A stretch of 64,000 nt of DNA from Camarhynchus parvulus (taxonomy: Eukaryota > Chordata > Aves > Passeriformes > Thraupidae), in contig NC_044571.1 of assembly GCF_901933205.1 (NCBI RefSeq), positions 57,411,994-57,475,993 of the forward strand, written 5' to 3'. Every line of letters begins with the position of its first letter. The stretch's first letter is position 1. The notes below the pieces were generated by a model. The model worked only from the letters and a program-made list of their open reading frames with translations, searched no databases and was not told the DNA's origin. The translations under genes were made by a program, and so were the position numbers. Positions 1-13,900 of this stretch are shown piece after piece.

Positions 1-1029
1 AGATTGTCAATCACTGGCATTGTAAGCACATTGGAACTCAGTGCCCCAAACAAATACACTGAAACTATATTACTTGTGTTCATCTCTTGCTAGCTGCCAC
101 CCTTTCACAAAAGAAAGAATAGAAATTTCACTTATGTTAATATATCATTTTCTTCTAAATGACCCTTTCTCTGTACCCACTGAGTGTTGATTAGAAAAAA
201 AATCTCAAGGAATCTGTTCATATTTTTGAGATTTAAATTTGCTCAGCAATCACAAAATATCCTTATTTCACACACGAGTACATCAGATAGATAGAGCTTT
301 CTAAACAAAACCGATTATGTTGAGACATTGATAGCACTGCCATACTGACCAGGGTCACATGTATTCACATCTCTATCTATTCCTGAAAGACAAAGTCCAG
401 AAAGAGTGTGTGAGATACATGTACCTCATCTCAAGACTTGCATTGTTGAAAATATCAGAAGTATTTCCACAGCAACTCTAGTGCCTGGGTTTGTGTGCAA
501 ATTGACCTGAAGGCTCCATGTAATGGAATAAGTAATCCTGCATTCTATATTCATTATGTATATTTGCTGTCTTGTCCAGCCCAAGGCAAAAGTAGAAAAT
601 GCTTGGTGCAGATTCCTCTGAAGACTTTGTTCACCTATTCAAGAAGTGTAAATTTTGGGGTTTACTCTTGGTGTTTTTTGTTACTAGGAACAGATTTATT
701 TACTGGATACTGCATATTTCATATCTGACAAAGGTACCTGAAGTGTCTGCTGTCAATTTCTTTCGTCTCTGTTTCTGTATCATCATGCTGTTTCTGCCAG
801 CATGCTGACAAGAGAAATAATTTCCGATTTATTGCAAAACAGAAATCACTGGAACAATCACTTTAGTCAGTATGTGGTGAAAGTGAAAACAAAAACAAGG
901 CACTGTCATTGTTGACATTAATTGCAGTATATCTACAGGATCCTTTCACCAGACACTTTTTTTTTCCTCTTATGCCCTTTGAACTGTCTTAATTGTGCAG
1001 ATATTTGGATTGGAAAGTTCAGAGCTCAC
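1..1029. other. AT-rich sequence without recognised features
   Basis: No coding exon, repeat family or RNA gene is recognised. Open frames here (for example near 495-808) are short and phenylalanine/cysteine-rich, with no domain. They look like chance frames in AT-rich DNA. Confidence 0.6.
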
Positions 1030-1240
1030 TGAAAAGCTCTGCTGTAACAGATGACCTCCCGGAACCCCTGTCCAGATTCCAGCTCCCGTTGCCCACCCCA
1101 TGGGTCCCCAACTCACTGGCTGGTCCTACTGGGTGGTCTGCACTCACACACCCAGCCTTGGGCATCCCAAACTCATGGGTTCCTCAAATTCCTGTGCGTG
1201 CCCTGGCCCACCTGATACCCCAGCCCTGATGTAAGGCACC
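1030..1240. other. GC-rich patch of unknown origin
   Basis: This 200-bp block is much richer in C and G than its surroundings. It is full of CCC and CCA runs and contains two loosely similar units, around 1098-1118 (CCCCATGGGTCCCCAACTCA) and 1168-1190 (CATCCCAAACTCATGGGTTC). An open frame (993-1229) crosses it but its translation is proline/leucine-rich and unlike any family I know. The texture resembles the U3 part of some avian LTRs, but no polyadenylation signal or LTR end could be placed. A fragment of an unrecognised repeat is the likeliest explanation. Confidence 0.3.
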
Positions 1241-2015
1241 TGCGCTCCCTCGTAAAGTTTTTTAACCTTTACAAATGCATATTTTACTCCTTTTCACTGG
1301 TTATTCCAGCTTGAAATTTCTTATTGAATTACATATACATACCTATGGACATAAATTTAAATTCTTTAGGGAGAAATATAAATGCACTGAGACCCCTCCA
1401 CAGCTACCAGCCCTTACAACTCCCCCATGCAGGGACTTATGTGCTGGTGTCCAGAGTCATTGGCATACAGAACTGGAGCCCTGTCACCCGTGGCTGTTTT
1501 TCCATATCCTAGAACTTAGACCTTGCATCATTCATGCATGTGATAGAGAGTGAAATTATACAGAATCTGGCAAAAAAAAACGCCTTAAGAATAAATATAG
1601 AGTAGACTGCATTGGTCAGGTAGAGGGCTCAGGCAAATGAATAGTTATAATATAAACCTTTTTTTTTCCTTCCTTCTATTCCTCCCTGCCTTTTTCCTTT
1701 CCTGATGCTTTCCTTTGTCTCACACAGGATTCTCCCCCCATGAATTCCCTAATGGCTGTGTACAGTCCCGCTGATCCCCCTGAAATATCCATCCTGTTTA
1801 TTTTGTTTCCCCCTTTTCATGAGTTTCAATGCCTGTATTCTCCTTCTACAAAGTCTTAATTATATTTTTAATGACTCATCAATTAATGCTTGAGAAGTTT
1901 TGCTATAATTTATCATCTCCCTTATTTGTTTGCTTATCATGTGTTTGTGTGTCTTTACTATTTTCTTTATTATTATTCCCTGAAAAATTGCTTTATCTGA
2001 TGACCTTAATGAGCC
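1241..2015. other. AT-rich sequence; polypyrimidine tract near 1660-1735
   Basis: No gene is recognised. A long pyrimidine tract (about 1661-1730) ends in CACACAG at about 1722-1728 and looks like a splice acceptor. It is followed by a 43-codon open stretch without a visible donor or known domain. I do not call an exon. Confidence 0.45.
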
Positions 2016-2290
2016 TCTATTGGATTTGCACAGCAAGATCTTGGTAGTGAGTGGTACAGGGTAGCTTCTGTAAGAAGATGCCAGAAGCTGCCTCTGTCTG
2101 AGAGCCAGTCCCAGGCGGGTCAAAGACAAATCTGCCACTGGCCAAGGCCAAGCCCATCAGCAATGATGATAGTGCCACTTAGATAACGGAGTTAACAAGG
2201 GAAAAAAAAAAACTCTGGAACACCAACTGGGGCCTCTGACAAAGAAGAGAGAACATGTGAAAGGAACAATTCTGCAGACACCCAGGTCAG

Positions 2291-2550
<260 letters not shown>

Positions 2551-3102
2551 TTGCTCCAGGCTCTGGAGAAGAGATTCCCCAGCAGCACATGGTGAAGGCC
2601 ATGGAGATCCATGGTGGAGCAGAAATCACCTCTAGACCATCCAGCCGTAGACCCTACACTGGAGCATGTGGGTGCCTGAAGGAGGCTAGGTCCCCATGTA
2701 GTCCTGAAAGGACCTGTGGACGCTTGCAGACCTGAACTCACAGGATAGCAGCAGCCTGTTCCTCAGGGACTGCACCTCATGGGAGAGACCCACACTGAGA
2801 CAGTTTGTGGAGAACTACAGCCCATGGAAAGGACTCATGTTGGAGAGTTTTTTGAAGGATTTTCTCATGATGGGGGGATCCCATGCTGAGGCATGGGAAG
2901 AGGGTGACAAGTCCTCCCTGAGGAGGAAGGATCAGCAGAGGCAAAGTGTGATTAACTGCCCCTCTTCCTTCTCCCCCTGTAGTGCTGCAAGGAAGAAGGT
3001 AATAGAGATTTCAGGAGTGAATTTAAGAAAGGAGGGGTGAGGGAAAAAGCATTTTAACCTTTAGTTTTTTATTTCTCATTGCCCTACTCTGATTTGATTT
3101 GT

Positions 3103-3108
3103 AATAAA
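3103..3108 (+). promoter_or_regulatory. Polyadenylation signal of LTR copy A
   Basis: AATAAA sits in the conserved 3' part of the LTR. The homologous site reads AACAAA in copy B (33792-33797) and is intact in copy C (TTTATT on the plus strand, 16918-16923). Confidence 0.6.
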
Positions 3109-3141
3109 TTAAACTGATTTCCCCAGGTTGAGTCTGGTTTG

Positions 3142-4572
3142 TTGAGTAGTAAGACTGAGAGTGCATGAAGTTGAACATTGATTTTCTGTGATTGTGTGTA
3201 TGAAACCTGATTTTCTTTACCTCTTCTTGCACTTTTTTTACTAATTCATTTTTAGTGGCTCTCCTCTGGATTCATTTAAGCATGTCAATATCATCTGGTA
3301 ATACTAGCAGATAATTTTGACCTTGTGATTCAAATGTGCATGGAAATCCTCTTAGTTATTTTAACATATTTAAATAATTTCTAATCCACCTTATTGAATT
3401 ACACAGCACATGGACCATAGTGTCGACTCTAAACTCTGTTGTTTTTCATCCAGAGAGGCTTCTTTTTTTCATTTCCATATCTAGCTTCTGCACAGAAAAA
3501 TTAATTTAAAATCTTTCACTGTATATTTTTTTAAGCCCTGTGGTTTTTGTTGTTGTTGACATGAGCATCAGTAGCATCTCAGAAAACATCTGTTTTCCTC
3601 ATCTCTGTTCTGCTACTTACATCACGGAAAGGGAACTATGCTGGCTGCAGATTCAAGGTGATTTATGGTGTCAATGTATTACCCAAAGCTCTCACTTCAT
3701 TGAACTACTACTTTCACATAGCCTAGTGTTCACTTGGGCTTTGAAAGCAATTTAGATGACAGGTGCAGGCTCTCTGCATGTGCCCCATACGATGTGCAAA
3801 CATTGCCTTAGGAAAAAATTCCCATAGTTCTGAAAAAAATATAGTATAAGGATCTGAAGATGCACAGCAAGTCTCATTCTTTCCTCATCACTCATTTAAA
3901 CATAAAAAAATATGTTATAAAAATCCATATTAAATAATATTTAGTATACAAAATGCTTTTAGGTATTTGGGATTTGACTTCACTCTATGACTACTGCCAT
4001 AATGAGACCATAATCCACTGAAAATTCTGTGATTAAACTTCACTTAGAAGCACTTCAATTAAATGAATAGATGCAGGTGTTCAAATGTATAAAAAGAAGT
4101 CTAATCTCCAGTTATCATCTGCAGAAACTACAGTTTGATTTATTTGGGTAAACAGGGGTGAATAGTTCAAGGTATCTAAGGTGTAGAACCAGCAGACAGG
4201 ATTGTTGAAGAGCTGTGCCTGTCTGGAGCATAGTAAGATGCCAGCTGGAAAAGTCTACCATGTCTAAATAGCCATACAAGTTTAGACACAAGATATTTTG
4301 TATGTTTGTTTGTTTATTTTGTTGGTCATCTGAAATACTTTTTCAGCTCTGTTGGCGCAAATTCCTTTCAAGGCCTATAATTTGATCTTTTTTGTAACAG
4401 CATGATTACAGCTGATTATTTTGCATGAGAAAATGTCAGGAAGCTGGCATCATTTATTCAGGACCAAGCTGCAAATACCCCTGAAGATGTATTAGGAACA
4501 GAATAATGAAATACCCTAAACATTTAAGAGAATTGAAAAACATGGCACCTTCACAGAAGGTGGGATCTTTAT
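3142..4572. other. AT-rich sequence without recognised features
   Basis: No gene, repeat family or RNA is recognised. Only short T- and A-runs and a small TTG repeat near 3547 stand out. Confidence 0.55.
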
Positions 4573-5502
4573 AAGATCATAGGATAATTTGGGTTGGAAG
4601 GGACCTCAGGAGTTCTCTATTCAAGCCTACTGTTCAAAGAAGAGTCATCTTTGAAATCTGATCACTTCATTTAAGTCTACATTTAAGTCTTAAAAATGTC
4701 CAAGGATGGAGAGTGCTCAACCTCTAAGCAACCTGCTCCATGGCTGGGCTCTCCTTGGGGTGAAAAGGTTTCCCTTTACATCTAGTTGAAACACTTTTTC
4801 TTTCAACTTGTCTCTCGGTTCTCATCACACAGCACTGTGAAGAGCCTGTCTTTATGTTCTGAAAATCCTACCCATGTGTATGGAAGGGGAGCTGTTAGAT
4901 CTCCTCCAAAGCCATCTTCCCAAGGCTGAACGAGGAAGACTGTTGCTGCGAGAGTTGTTACTTCCCAAATATGTGACTCTGCATTTGTTTTGTTTAACCT
5001 TAGGAGGCTATTATAAACCCAGTCTTCCCATAGTTTGTCAAGGTCCTATCAAATGTTCCTTCTGTTGTCAAATATATCAGCTTGTTCTCCATGGTTTGGT
5101 ACCGAGATTGAAGAGTCCACCACATTGTCTCTTCTGTCATGCCCAGTGAAGATGGTATGTACAAAAGGTCTAGAGATAGACTCCTACAATACTCTACTTG
5201 TTACTGCCCTCCATGAATAGCCCAGCTTCTAATCAATTTTAATCAAATCAATTTTTTACCCACCTAGTTGAATATCCATTACGACTATAAAGACTCAAGT
5301 GTGATGTGGGAAAATAGTGTTGAAAACCCTGCTAAGCTCAACATGAATGAAATCCACTTTCCAATAATTTAAAAATTCATGCATTTGTCAGACAGACCTC
5401 TTGTAAATCCTTGCTGAGTGTTCCCAGTTACTTTCATGTGCTCACAAATATACTCCATGATTTTCCCTAGTCTGAAAATGAGGTTGACCAGAACGTTGTT
5501 TT
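4573..5502 (-). mobile_element. CR1 LINE, 3' portion, antisense, decayed
   Basis: The plus strand starts with a worn 3' terminus (ATCATAGGATAATTTGGGTT at 4577-4596), followed by GGAAGGGACCT, which is the complement of the usual CR1 end. The region then follows the CR1 3' UTR and reverse-transcriptase end, with recognisable blocks such as AATCCTTGCTGAGTGTTCCC (about 5408-5427) and TGAGGTTGACCAGAACG (about 5479-5495). Many substitutions and small deletions break every frame, so it cannot move. About 930 bp make it the longest CR1 piece in the window. The 5' limit is set where similarity fades. Confidence 0.85.
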
Positions 5503-6889
5503 CTTTATTGACTCTTTCACAAGAAATATTTTTTTTACAACCATTTACTCTTATTTCTTAATATTTAGGTATATAAATAACTTGAAGTTACAAAATTATG
5601 CCTTCTAAAGAGGACAAGCTGTTGTGATTGGCCAATGGAATAATAACAAGCACAGAACAATCAAAAGTTTAGGCAGAGGAACAACTACTAGCTATGATAC
5701 TTTAAAGGAAAATATCTAGTTGTTCAGCTCCAGGCACAAGCAGGTCATGCAATCTGGTTACAGGGCCTTGAAAATCATTGCAAAGAAGCCAGTATTGAGT
5801 ACTTTGAAATACCTGCAGTGAATATCAGCAAAACTCCAGCAACAGAATGTTTTGTGTTCAGGAAAATAATTTTTGGTGGCAAAAAAAAATCGAATGGGGA
5901 TGAAAGCAACTCATAACCTGAGAGAATAGAGTCTGTCAACATCCTACAGGGTTTTTTTGCCTCTTTGAAGGGGTGCCAAATACTTCATGAGGGTTCCAAA
6001 TAAATCACAAAGAAAGAGGTGAAACAAGGCCAAAAAGAGACCTAATACTATACTGGTCAGATAACAAGGAAAAATGCCTAACTTTGACAGCATAAACTGA
6101 ACTTTGTGTCAGGACAATTTTGTGCTGATTTCAGTGCATAAAAATAGAATATCAAGAAGACGTTCTTTACCCAGGTTCACCTGAGGAAAGTCAAAAATAT
6201 AATTTCCTACTCAGAAAATAATGCCCATCTGTTAGTATGATTGGAACAATATTAAATACTTCAAGACTGAAGTAATTCAAAATAGAGGATTTTATGGCTT
6301 AAGAAACCCCATCTTGCTTCTGAGACAGAATGCAATCAGGAGCTGTATTTGCACTCAGAGAATGATGTGGTCAAGTAAGCTCATTCTTCAGTTTTCAAGA
6401 AGGAAACTAAATGCATTAAGGATATTGAAAATGAGTATGACAATGTGTCTCTCTTGGTATGATGGATGAGTGTAAGAAGCTACAAACTGTTTAAGCATCA
6501 TTTAAAACCTGCTATAGTAGTTGGGAATTTGAATGCATGGTACTTGTCCTTGAATGCTTTGGAAAGCCATAATTTAGCTATATGACAAAGTGGGTGGCAA
6601 AGGAAGAACAAAAGTTTCTACATAGAAATGTTTAGTGATGCAACTTCTCTGCCATAATGTTATATAACAAATTTCAGGGCTTGATGAATTGGAGAATGTA
6701 GACTGCATTTCTACAAAGTCTACGGGTGTCTGGAAAAAAGTCACAAATCAAAAGCCGATTTAAAGAATATTAAACAATCTTCATGAGCCTTGGAACAAGT
6801 GGTCAGCATTAATCAGGCTTGGACAGCATGTATGCAAATGCTGAAATGCCAGCTAAATTTTGTAATTAGTTTTCTTAGCGTAGAGCAAG
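5503..6889. other. AT-rich sequence without recognised features
   Basis: Nothing recognisable. The sequence is unique-looking and short open frames are absent or meaningless. Confidence 0.55.
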
Positions 6890-6948
6890 GGTGGTTTTTT
6901 TGGGTTTTTGTGGGTTTTTTTTGTTTGTTTGTTTTTGTTTTTGTTTTT

Positions 6949-6981
<33 letters not shown>
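6890..6981 (+). repeat. T-rich tract ending in a run of 32 T
   Basis: GTTTT- and GTTTTT-type units pass into an uninterrupted T32 run at 6950-6981. No SINE or LINE body is seen next to it, so it is low-complexity sequence and not an obvious retroposon tail. The 66-codon Phe/Val-rich frame over it is an artefact. Confidence 0.9.
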
Positions 6982-6982
<1 letters not shown>

Positions 6983-7759
6983 ATTACTAGCCAGTGTGGA
7001 CTCCATGAAACGAGAAAAATCTCAACAGGACTTTGAGATCAGATTTCTTGGCCTTCAGAAAAGAAAAAGAACAAACTATGACTGAAAAAAAAAAGAAAAA
7101 GTCAGTTTCTGGAATTTCTTAAAACTGATTTAAAATTTAAACTAAAAATTATAATTTAAAATAAAATTAAATAAAGGAATATGCTGATTTATCTTATCCC
7201 TTATACCACTAATCAGGTGTTATTCATAGAACTTCCATGTTCCTCCCTGTGAACTTCAATGTTACTCTCCATGAACTTTCATATTACTCTCTGTGAGAAA
7301 ACCAAGTTCTCAAATTTTGTTAGGTATTCAAAAATTATATTCTGTTTTTAGAAATCACAGAGGACATGATGTAACACTTAAAAATGTACCCTACAGCTTC
7401 CTCATTAGAATGTCATACTTTTACCTCAATCTTTAATTAGAATTTAAAGCTGAATCTAAAGCAGTAGTTAGAGAAAAATTACAGCTAGATTTCCTGACCT
7501 TTAGCTGAAGTGTCCCTTTCACCTGAAGGTTTGGTAACTTTTTTTTACTTTTTAGGAAAGGAAGAATTTGCTCCAGGTTAATGTAATTGTCTGCCTTGTG
7601 GCAAATTTTCAGAACATATATAGATGTAAATATTCCATTTTCAAGGCTCTGCATTTCTACAGACAAATTGGATGGCCAAAAATGGAGTTATCCAGTTTAC
7701 ACATTCAAAAGTTGAGAGTTCACTTGGACAGACACATAGCATAGAACTAGGAAAGCATT

Positions 7760-7790
7760 CTGGGGATGGTGGTTTACAGACCATCCCCAG
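7760..7790. repeat. Perfect 11-bp inverted repeat with 9-nt loop
   Basis: Arms CTGGGGATGGT (7760-7770) and ACCATCCCCAG (7780-7790) are exact reverse complements. The first of three stem-loops within 200 bp. Confidence 0.9.
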
Positions 7791-7847
7791 CAAAATATGT
7801 ATTAGGCAGCTTAAAGTGATAAGAAAATAAATATAGATTGTTTCCTT

Positions 7848-7879
7848 CTTCTTCCTCACCTGTAGGTGAGAGGAAGAAG
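7848..7879. repeat. Imperfect 14-bp inverted repeat with 2-nt loop
   Basis: CTTCTTCCTCACCT (7848-7861) pairs with AGGTGAGAGGAAGAAG (7864-7879), leaving a 2-nt bulge. Confidence 0.85.
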
Positions 7880-7931
7880 AAATCAAAGTTCTTTAAAGTT
7901 CACAAGAAAAAAAAAAGATGTAATTACTGGG

Positions 7932-7953
7932 AATAGGACCAGCAGGTCCTATT
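7932..7953. repeat. Perfect 9-bp inverted repeat with 4-nt loop
   Basis: AATAGGACC (7932-7940), loop AGCA, GGTCCTATT (7945-7953). Third stem-loop of the local cluster. Confidence 0.9.
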
Positions 7954-10900
7954 TATTGAATCACTATTTATTAAAGAAGACTAGAAAAAGGCCAAAAACA
8001 AGGCCAGGAATTTTTTTTTGCAATACAGAAAGAGCAGGAGAATGAGTCTGTATTAATCTAGCCTGTGGTTTATTTAAGAAATAATTTATCATTAAGTTAG
8101 TAAAAGTCTAAAAAGCTGACAGTTTTGAGAGCTTTTTTATTCTGAAAATAGTCAAAATTTATTGGTTACAATGACTGTTGGGGCACTTTTGCCCTAAATA
8201 TATACAAGTAAATTGTAGTAATCTTCATCTAAGGTACTCTCATGGCCTGTGTTACATAACAACTTCAAGAGATAAGTAGCCCACTGGGACTACCTTCTAA
8301 TTGATAACAAAAAGTGATTGAAGAGGTAAGGTAGGGTTTTATTATTAACTTTAAAATTTAGATTATCTAACTACTGAATATCTGGAGTCAGGCAGATGAA
8401 CCCCACCTTAGTCTGCAAGTAGACATCTGGAGAACAACAGTTGCACCAGATGCTGCAGAATTCTGCTTTACAAGCCAAATGAGAAAGCCTTGGCTCCAGA
8501 CTTTGCTAGATCTGAAACTGTTGCAAAAGTCTGTGCCAGCTTGACGGATGACCTGAACCTGCATTAATATCTGAGGTTAGACTGAGACTATTTTGTGGTA
8601 TTCTTTTTCTTTTTTTTTCCTCTTATAAGTGAGTTACATTTGTCTACAGTTACAGCAAATTCTTTATTTTCAGAGAGGTACAAAGAGAAGGAAGCCTGAT
8701 TAAACCAATTTTCTCTGAATAATGGGTCTTGCAATTATGGAGCGTGTCTCCTGATGTCTGCTAGAAACTTTCCAAGTTCTTTCTATTTTCCCTCTCCTTT
8801 TTATTATATTGTTAAGGTCTTTTAAAATAATGCAGAATAATTTAATGAGGTTTTTCATGGTCACTGTTCTTCATTGTAGAGGTATATCTTGATATAAGTT
8901 GTAATGAAATATAATCCTATTTCTTTCAAAAAGTGTTCTCTGGTAAAAACCATGTTTCTCATGTACTATTGTCAAAAAATTAGCAATTAACCAGACTGCA
9001 AAGAACTCGCTCTTTGTACTCATGCCATTTCTTAACATATTTTTTTCTCACAGGCTTTTCATACTTTTATTCTTAGTAATTTTAATCACTATATCCATGT
9101 CTGCTTTTTCGTAAATTCCCGTCTGTTTTCCCAAGCAATACTCTGAGAAATGCTCATTATGGATTTTTTTAGCTTTTATTTTCGACCATCCTGCAGAAAA
9201 GATTTCCAAAGCAAAGTACAGACATTACTGCCATGTTCTTTACTATTTATCAAGTTCCACTTTTCACCCTCCTCTGCTGTGTGTACGACCACAGGGGTAT
9301 CCCTGTTGTATATTTTATAACCTGTCTTTGTCTGATGGACTACTGAGGGAAGTGCCTCAAAACTACATGGCAAATCAACCAGATGAAATAACTTGAGATG
9401 TTGCAGTCAAGTTTTCATGTAAAATTCTTGAGCTTCAGAGACCCAGTGTAATGTGAACCTAAAATTAATTTATCACAACCCCTCATCTGATCTACACTTC
9501 ATTTACATTTGGAGTATTCAATGCAAGGAATCTTTCCATAAAATTATGTCTTCAGAGGTTTGCCTAAAAGGAATGGGTTGAAAAATCTTCCTTATTAGTT
9601 AACCCTGGGAGCATAAGAGGCCCTGTGACTTTATTCCAAATAGTTTGATTGAGTTCTCCCTTCCTCTGCTTCCTGACCCATCACAGTGAATCTCTAGGCA
9701 AAAAATTGATGAGACTGTATCTTTCTTCTGGATTTGCAGTATTGCTGGCTAACAGTGATTCAAGACCTTTGGGTTTTAATCCTTTGTTTGTACATTTAAG
9801 GTGGAATTATGAAAAAGGAATAAACCTCAAAACATATCTTTATTGTTGCTTCATTCTTGTGTGATAGCTGTTTTGCCATTTGTGAGCATCTCCTAATTGT
9901 ATAAAATAGGTAAAAGGCAACAGTTGGAAACTCTAAAAACTGTCAAAAGCAAATAGAAACCTAAAGGGTCTCACCACTGTTCTAAAAAATTCCACATAAC
10001 TTATTCTTCAGATATTTTTTTTTCTACTTAATTGTTACTGTTAAGAGGGTCTAGAAGGTTAACATTTTACAAACAATGACCTCTAATTTTAAATTATTGT
10101 GGGTTTTTTCTGTTCTGGATTGTCTAAATGAAGTTCCTGATGTCTATTTCATTTGCTTCCATTTTCCTTAATTTTAGCATATCTATCAGAGACAGTTTCA
10201 TCAGTGCCTCCTAGTTCAGGTTATTGTTCTTGTTCCTTCTCCATTATGAACTACTATTGTTTTCTGGAGGTTGTTACCTTCTGCATCGACCATCTTTTAC
10301 CTTTATTATCTGACAGAATTTATTTGAAAAAGGAGAAGGATCAGGAAAGGCCTTTCAGCTTTCACATTTTCAGCATCATGTCTCATTTTTCATTTGTCTG
10401 GAAGGCTTCTTCGGTCCCTCTTTAAGAAATAATTTATCTTTATGCTTCTGAGAGGTAGCTTGTGAAATTGTCCACTGTTATATGTTGCTACAATGGCCTT
10501 AGGTCTTCTGTCTTTGCTCTATGTCCATACAGTGTCTCATCCTGTGGGATATCATCAGCCTTCAGAAGCTTCTACTAAAGGCAATGGAAACAAAGTCCTA
10601 TATACTATTTCCATCCTTTTAGTGATGGATGAAGTCAGAAGTAACCTTTGTTAGTCCACATAAATACTGATCTCCCTACCTGCTTCTACTATAATTATGT
10701 GGTTGCAGGTATTTAAGTGCAACATACCACTGCAATCTAGCCTGGAGGGCACCAAGCTCCATAATCATTCAGCCATTTGGAGACTCTTATTTATAATTGT
10801 CACATGAAGAATCTTTTATTTTCAAATTACATTTGTTCAGTCTTTCCAGCCTGTCTCCTCAATCTTTTTACCTTCCTGCAGTGGCTAATCATGGTCCCTT

Positions 10901-13900
10901 TGCAGGCAGAATTTTATGTCTGTTTATATCCCATGTAGCATGAGATAAACATCATCAAACTTCTTCTTTACAACTGCAAAAATAGAGACAGCACTGTGGT
11001 CCCAGTGTCGTTGAACTTCATGGTGAGCTGCATGCTAAATTAATTCAAAAAATAATTTTCTTGGAATTCAACTCCAGCTTCCTTCTCCTTTACAATCATT
11101 ATGGTTCAGTGAGAAAAATCCAAAGGAGCTTGAGTAATCATGAGAGATGGAGATTTTTAAACTTCTGTGCCCTCTATATAGTTCTAGCCCTTCAGCATTG
11201 ATGTTCCACCAAGGACCATTCTTAGCATCACCTCACTAATCTTGCACTGATGAAATGCATCTTAGGTTCTACATCTGCATTAGACAAGTTCATTAAATTT
11301 TGTGCAATGCTCAGACAGTGTGCTAATAGAGGGCATGTAAGTATGCAGATAGAGAGAAATACCTGCTGATTGCCTGAAAGTCTGATCAGCCTAATTCTGG
11401 CAAAATAGAATTTCTGTTCTGTCAGGCTGGTTCCTTTTCTGAAGTAACCAAAAGAAGATGAGCTACTGCTACTTTTGTGCCTCCTCTAGTCTTCAAAGTA
11501 CCTGATACTGTGTTTTGCTTAGGATATTGGTCCTGTTTCTGAGAACATGAATATTGTGTTTGGCTCTCTACAAGAAGACCTGAGCTATAAAATTTGGGAG
11601 CTTAATTTCATTTGTCAGGATTTAGTATAGGTTGTGTATTACATGTGATATACTTATTCATTTTTGTAAAATTATGTGCACTCCATCCATCATGTGAGGT
11701 TTGATTTGAAGAGATTTGAACAGTTTGAGGTAGAGCAGCTATTTGGAGTGTAATTAAATTATCTCACTTCGCTTCCCTGGAAACCTCAATTAGAAGAGAG
11801 ATAATTCTGTTGCAAATGAAGTGTGTTTTGTTTATATGTAGAAGAAAGAAGAATAAATATGGAAGGAAAGCAGTTAGTGGTGTCTAATGATGTGTGGGGG
11901 GGAGTATGTAGCATACAAAACTGAGAATTTTCCATTAAGAAGAGGATATTTTGTCTCAGATAATGGCTGTAATATGCATAATCCTTCAGGAATTACAATT
12001 ATTATTAATTTGATAAGAAATAAGTTGATAACACTTCAGTTCGTTCTAGCAATTCTGCTATACTTACCTGATTAAAGTGTCAAACCAAAGCGATGGGATA
12101 TATCAGAGATAATGGTGTCACATTGGCAGTGAACAGCTTCCTGTGGAAGGACTAACATGAGAGGATCTTTGTCATAGATCAGGCCTCCTTCTCTCCTATT
12201 CTGTTAATATTAAAATGATTATTATTGTAATTGTAAGAGGAAAAGGGGAATTGTTTTTCTTCAGGGAAGAGTCTTCTGAATTCCAGCAAACTGGCAATGC
12301 AACGCCATTTTGAGGAGGTACGAGAAGAATCCAAACTGTTCATCCCATTCTGAAACATAGCAGCTTCAGGACAATTAGTGCTTTTGAGCTATTTTCTTAG
12401 TTTTTGTGTTCTCAAATTCTGTCACATGTCTAGAGGAATGAGCACTTTATAATGAGATGATGCAGTTGAAAACTCCTGCTACTGGTGGGAGACCCACAGA
12501 TGCAGTGATCAGCAAAACATATGCAGTGATGACTGTAAAAAATGTGTCATTGCAATCTGAACTGTGTCTACACTGTGTGGTTAGTGCAAGCTGAATTTGC
12601 TTTCTATCTCTCTGCCCATTGCTGCCCTCCTATGAGTAGCTGGAAACCATCTCTGGCAAAGAGGAGACAAACTGGAGTGAAAGTGTGTGAAAAGATACAC
12701 AAGCAGCTGAAGACCCAGCAGTACATTTGTACTGTACATGTACTGTACTTGGCTGTCTAAGACCTACGTGAATGTTTTCCTAACCTTCTGTGCTAATTTA
12801 AAGGCAAATAGACCTTGCTTAATCCACAGGTATTTCAAACTGACTTGTGCTTTTCAGAGTTCCAGAGTTCTACGTTCATCAGATGAATATTTAATATAGG
12901 AGTAAAACAGAAAGGAAATATCCCTAGATGTAGTGGTTTACAATTATCTGTTTGACTTGAAACTGGAATAGCATGTGCTGAAGCTTATATTGGTCCAGAT
13001 GTAAAGTAAACTCCAGTGTGGACACACCCTCAGTAGACAAGCCCCAGTATATGTGCATATATTTAATATATGCCTTTTCTTTCTTCTCAAGAACTGCGCC
13101 CACTGAGTAGATCACGATAAAACTTATTTCACCAATCTCCAGTTTAAATTTTCTTCTTGATGTCTGGCTTTAGTAAAAGTCAGTCCTCAAATACTTGACA
13201 CACTTTAAAGAATGATCTGCAAATTGCTACCAAACTTTATGATGATCATACACAATTGTCAGAATATCATCAAAAAATGGATCTGAATTTAATGTTTGCC
13301 AGATTTAGTTTTACAATTCAAAAATTTCTGATGACTCTAAGAAAAGGGACTCATCCTGGTTATGCTGGCTGCAGAAACATCTTTTTCTTATAATTCAAAT
13401 AAATACAAATATGTTACTGCTCTGTATACAGACTGGTGACTACTTGCTTATTTCTTTATAATTGAATTGTAGAATGTCCGTTAAATAGTACATTGTAAAA
13501 ATTAATGTATATTTTTATATGAAAAATGCACCAGGTATAGGCTTTCAGAGAAAAAAATTCAAAAGTTTATTTCAGCTGACAGTAATGGAATTACTTTAGC
13601 AAAGTGGGTCCAGATTCTATTGTGCACTTCTGGCAGGACTAGATTTGTAAAACAAGATCATGATCTACTGTGAACCTGATACAATTTGGAAGGAGTTTAT
13701 TACCTTCCATGCTGAGCTTGCTTTGTTTATTTGGACCCTCCTTTGTGTGGAAGACAACATTTTAAAATCTTGAACATTTTTAGCTCTGATGATCACTTTA
13801 TAAAGGCAATCATCTGTCCCTCAGAATATATCCTTCACATAGTCCAGATGAAACTTTGTCTCTTTTTACCCCTCCCCAAGTCTTTTAAAAAATCATTATA

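Noticed and set aside
6950..6981. T32 run as the reversed tail of a retroposed gene or SINE
   Set aside because: No retroposed body or target duplication was found beside it, and the flanking GTTTT units indicate simple low-complexity growth.
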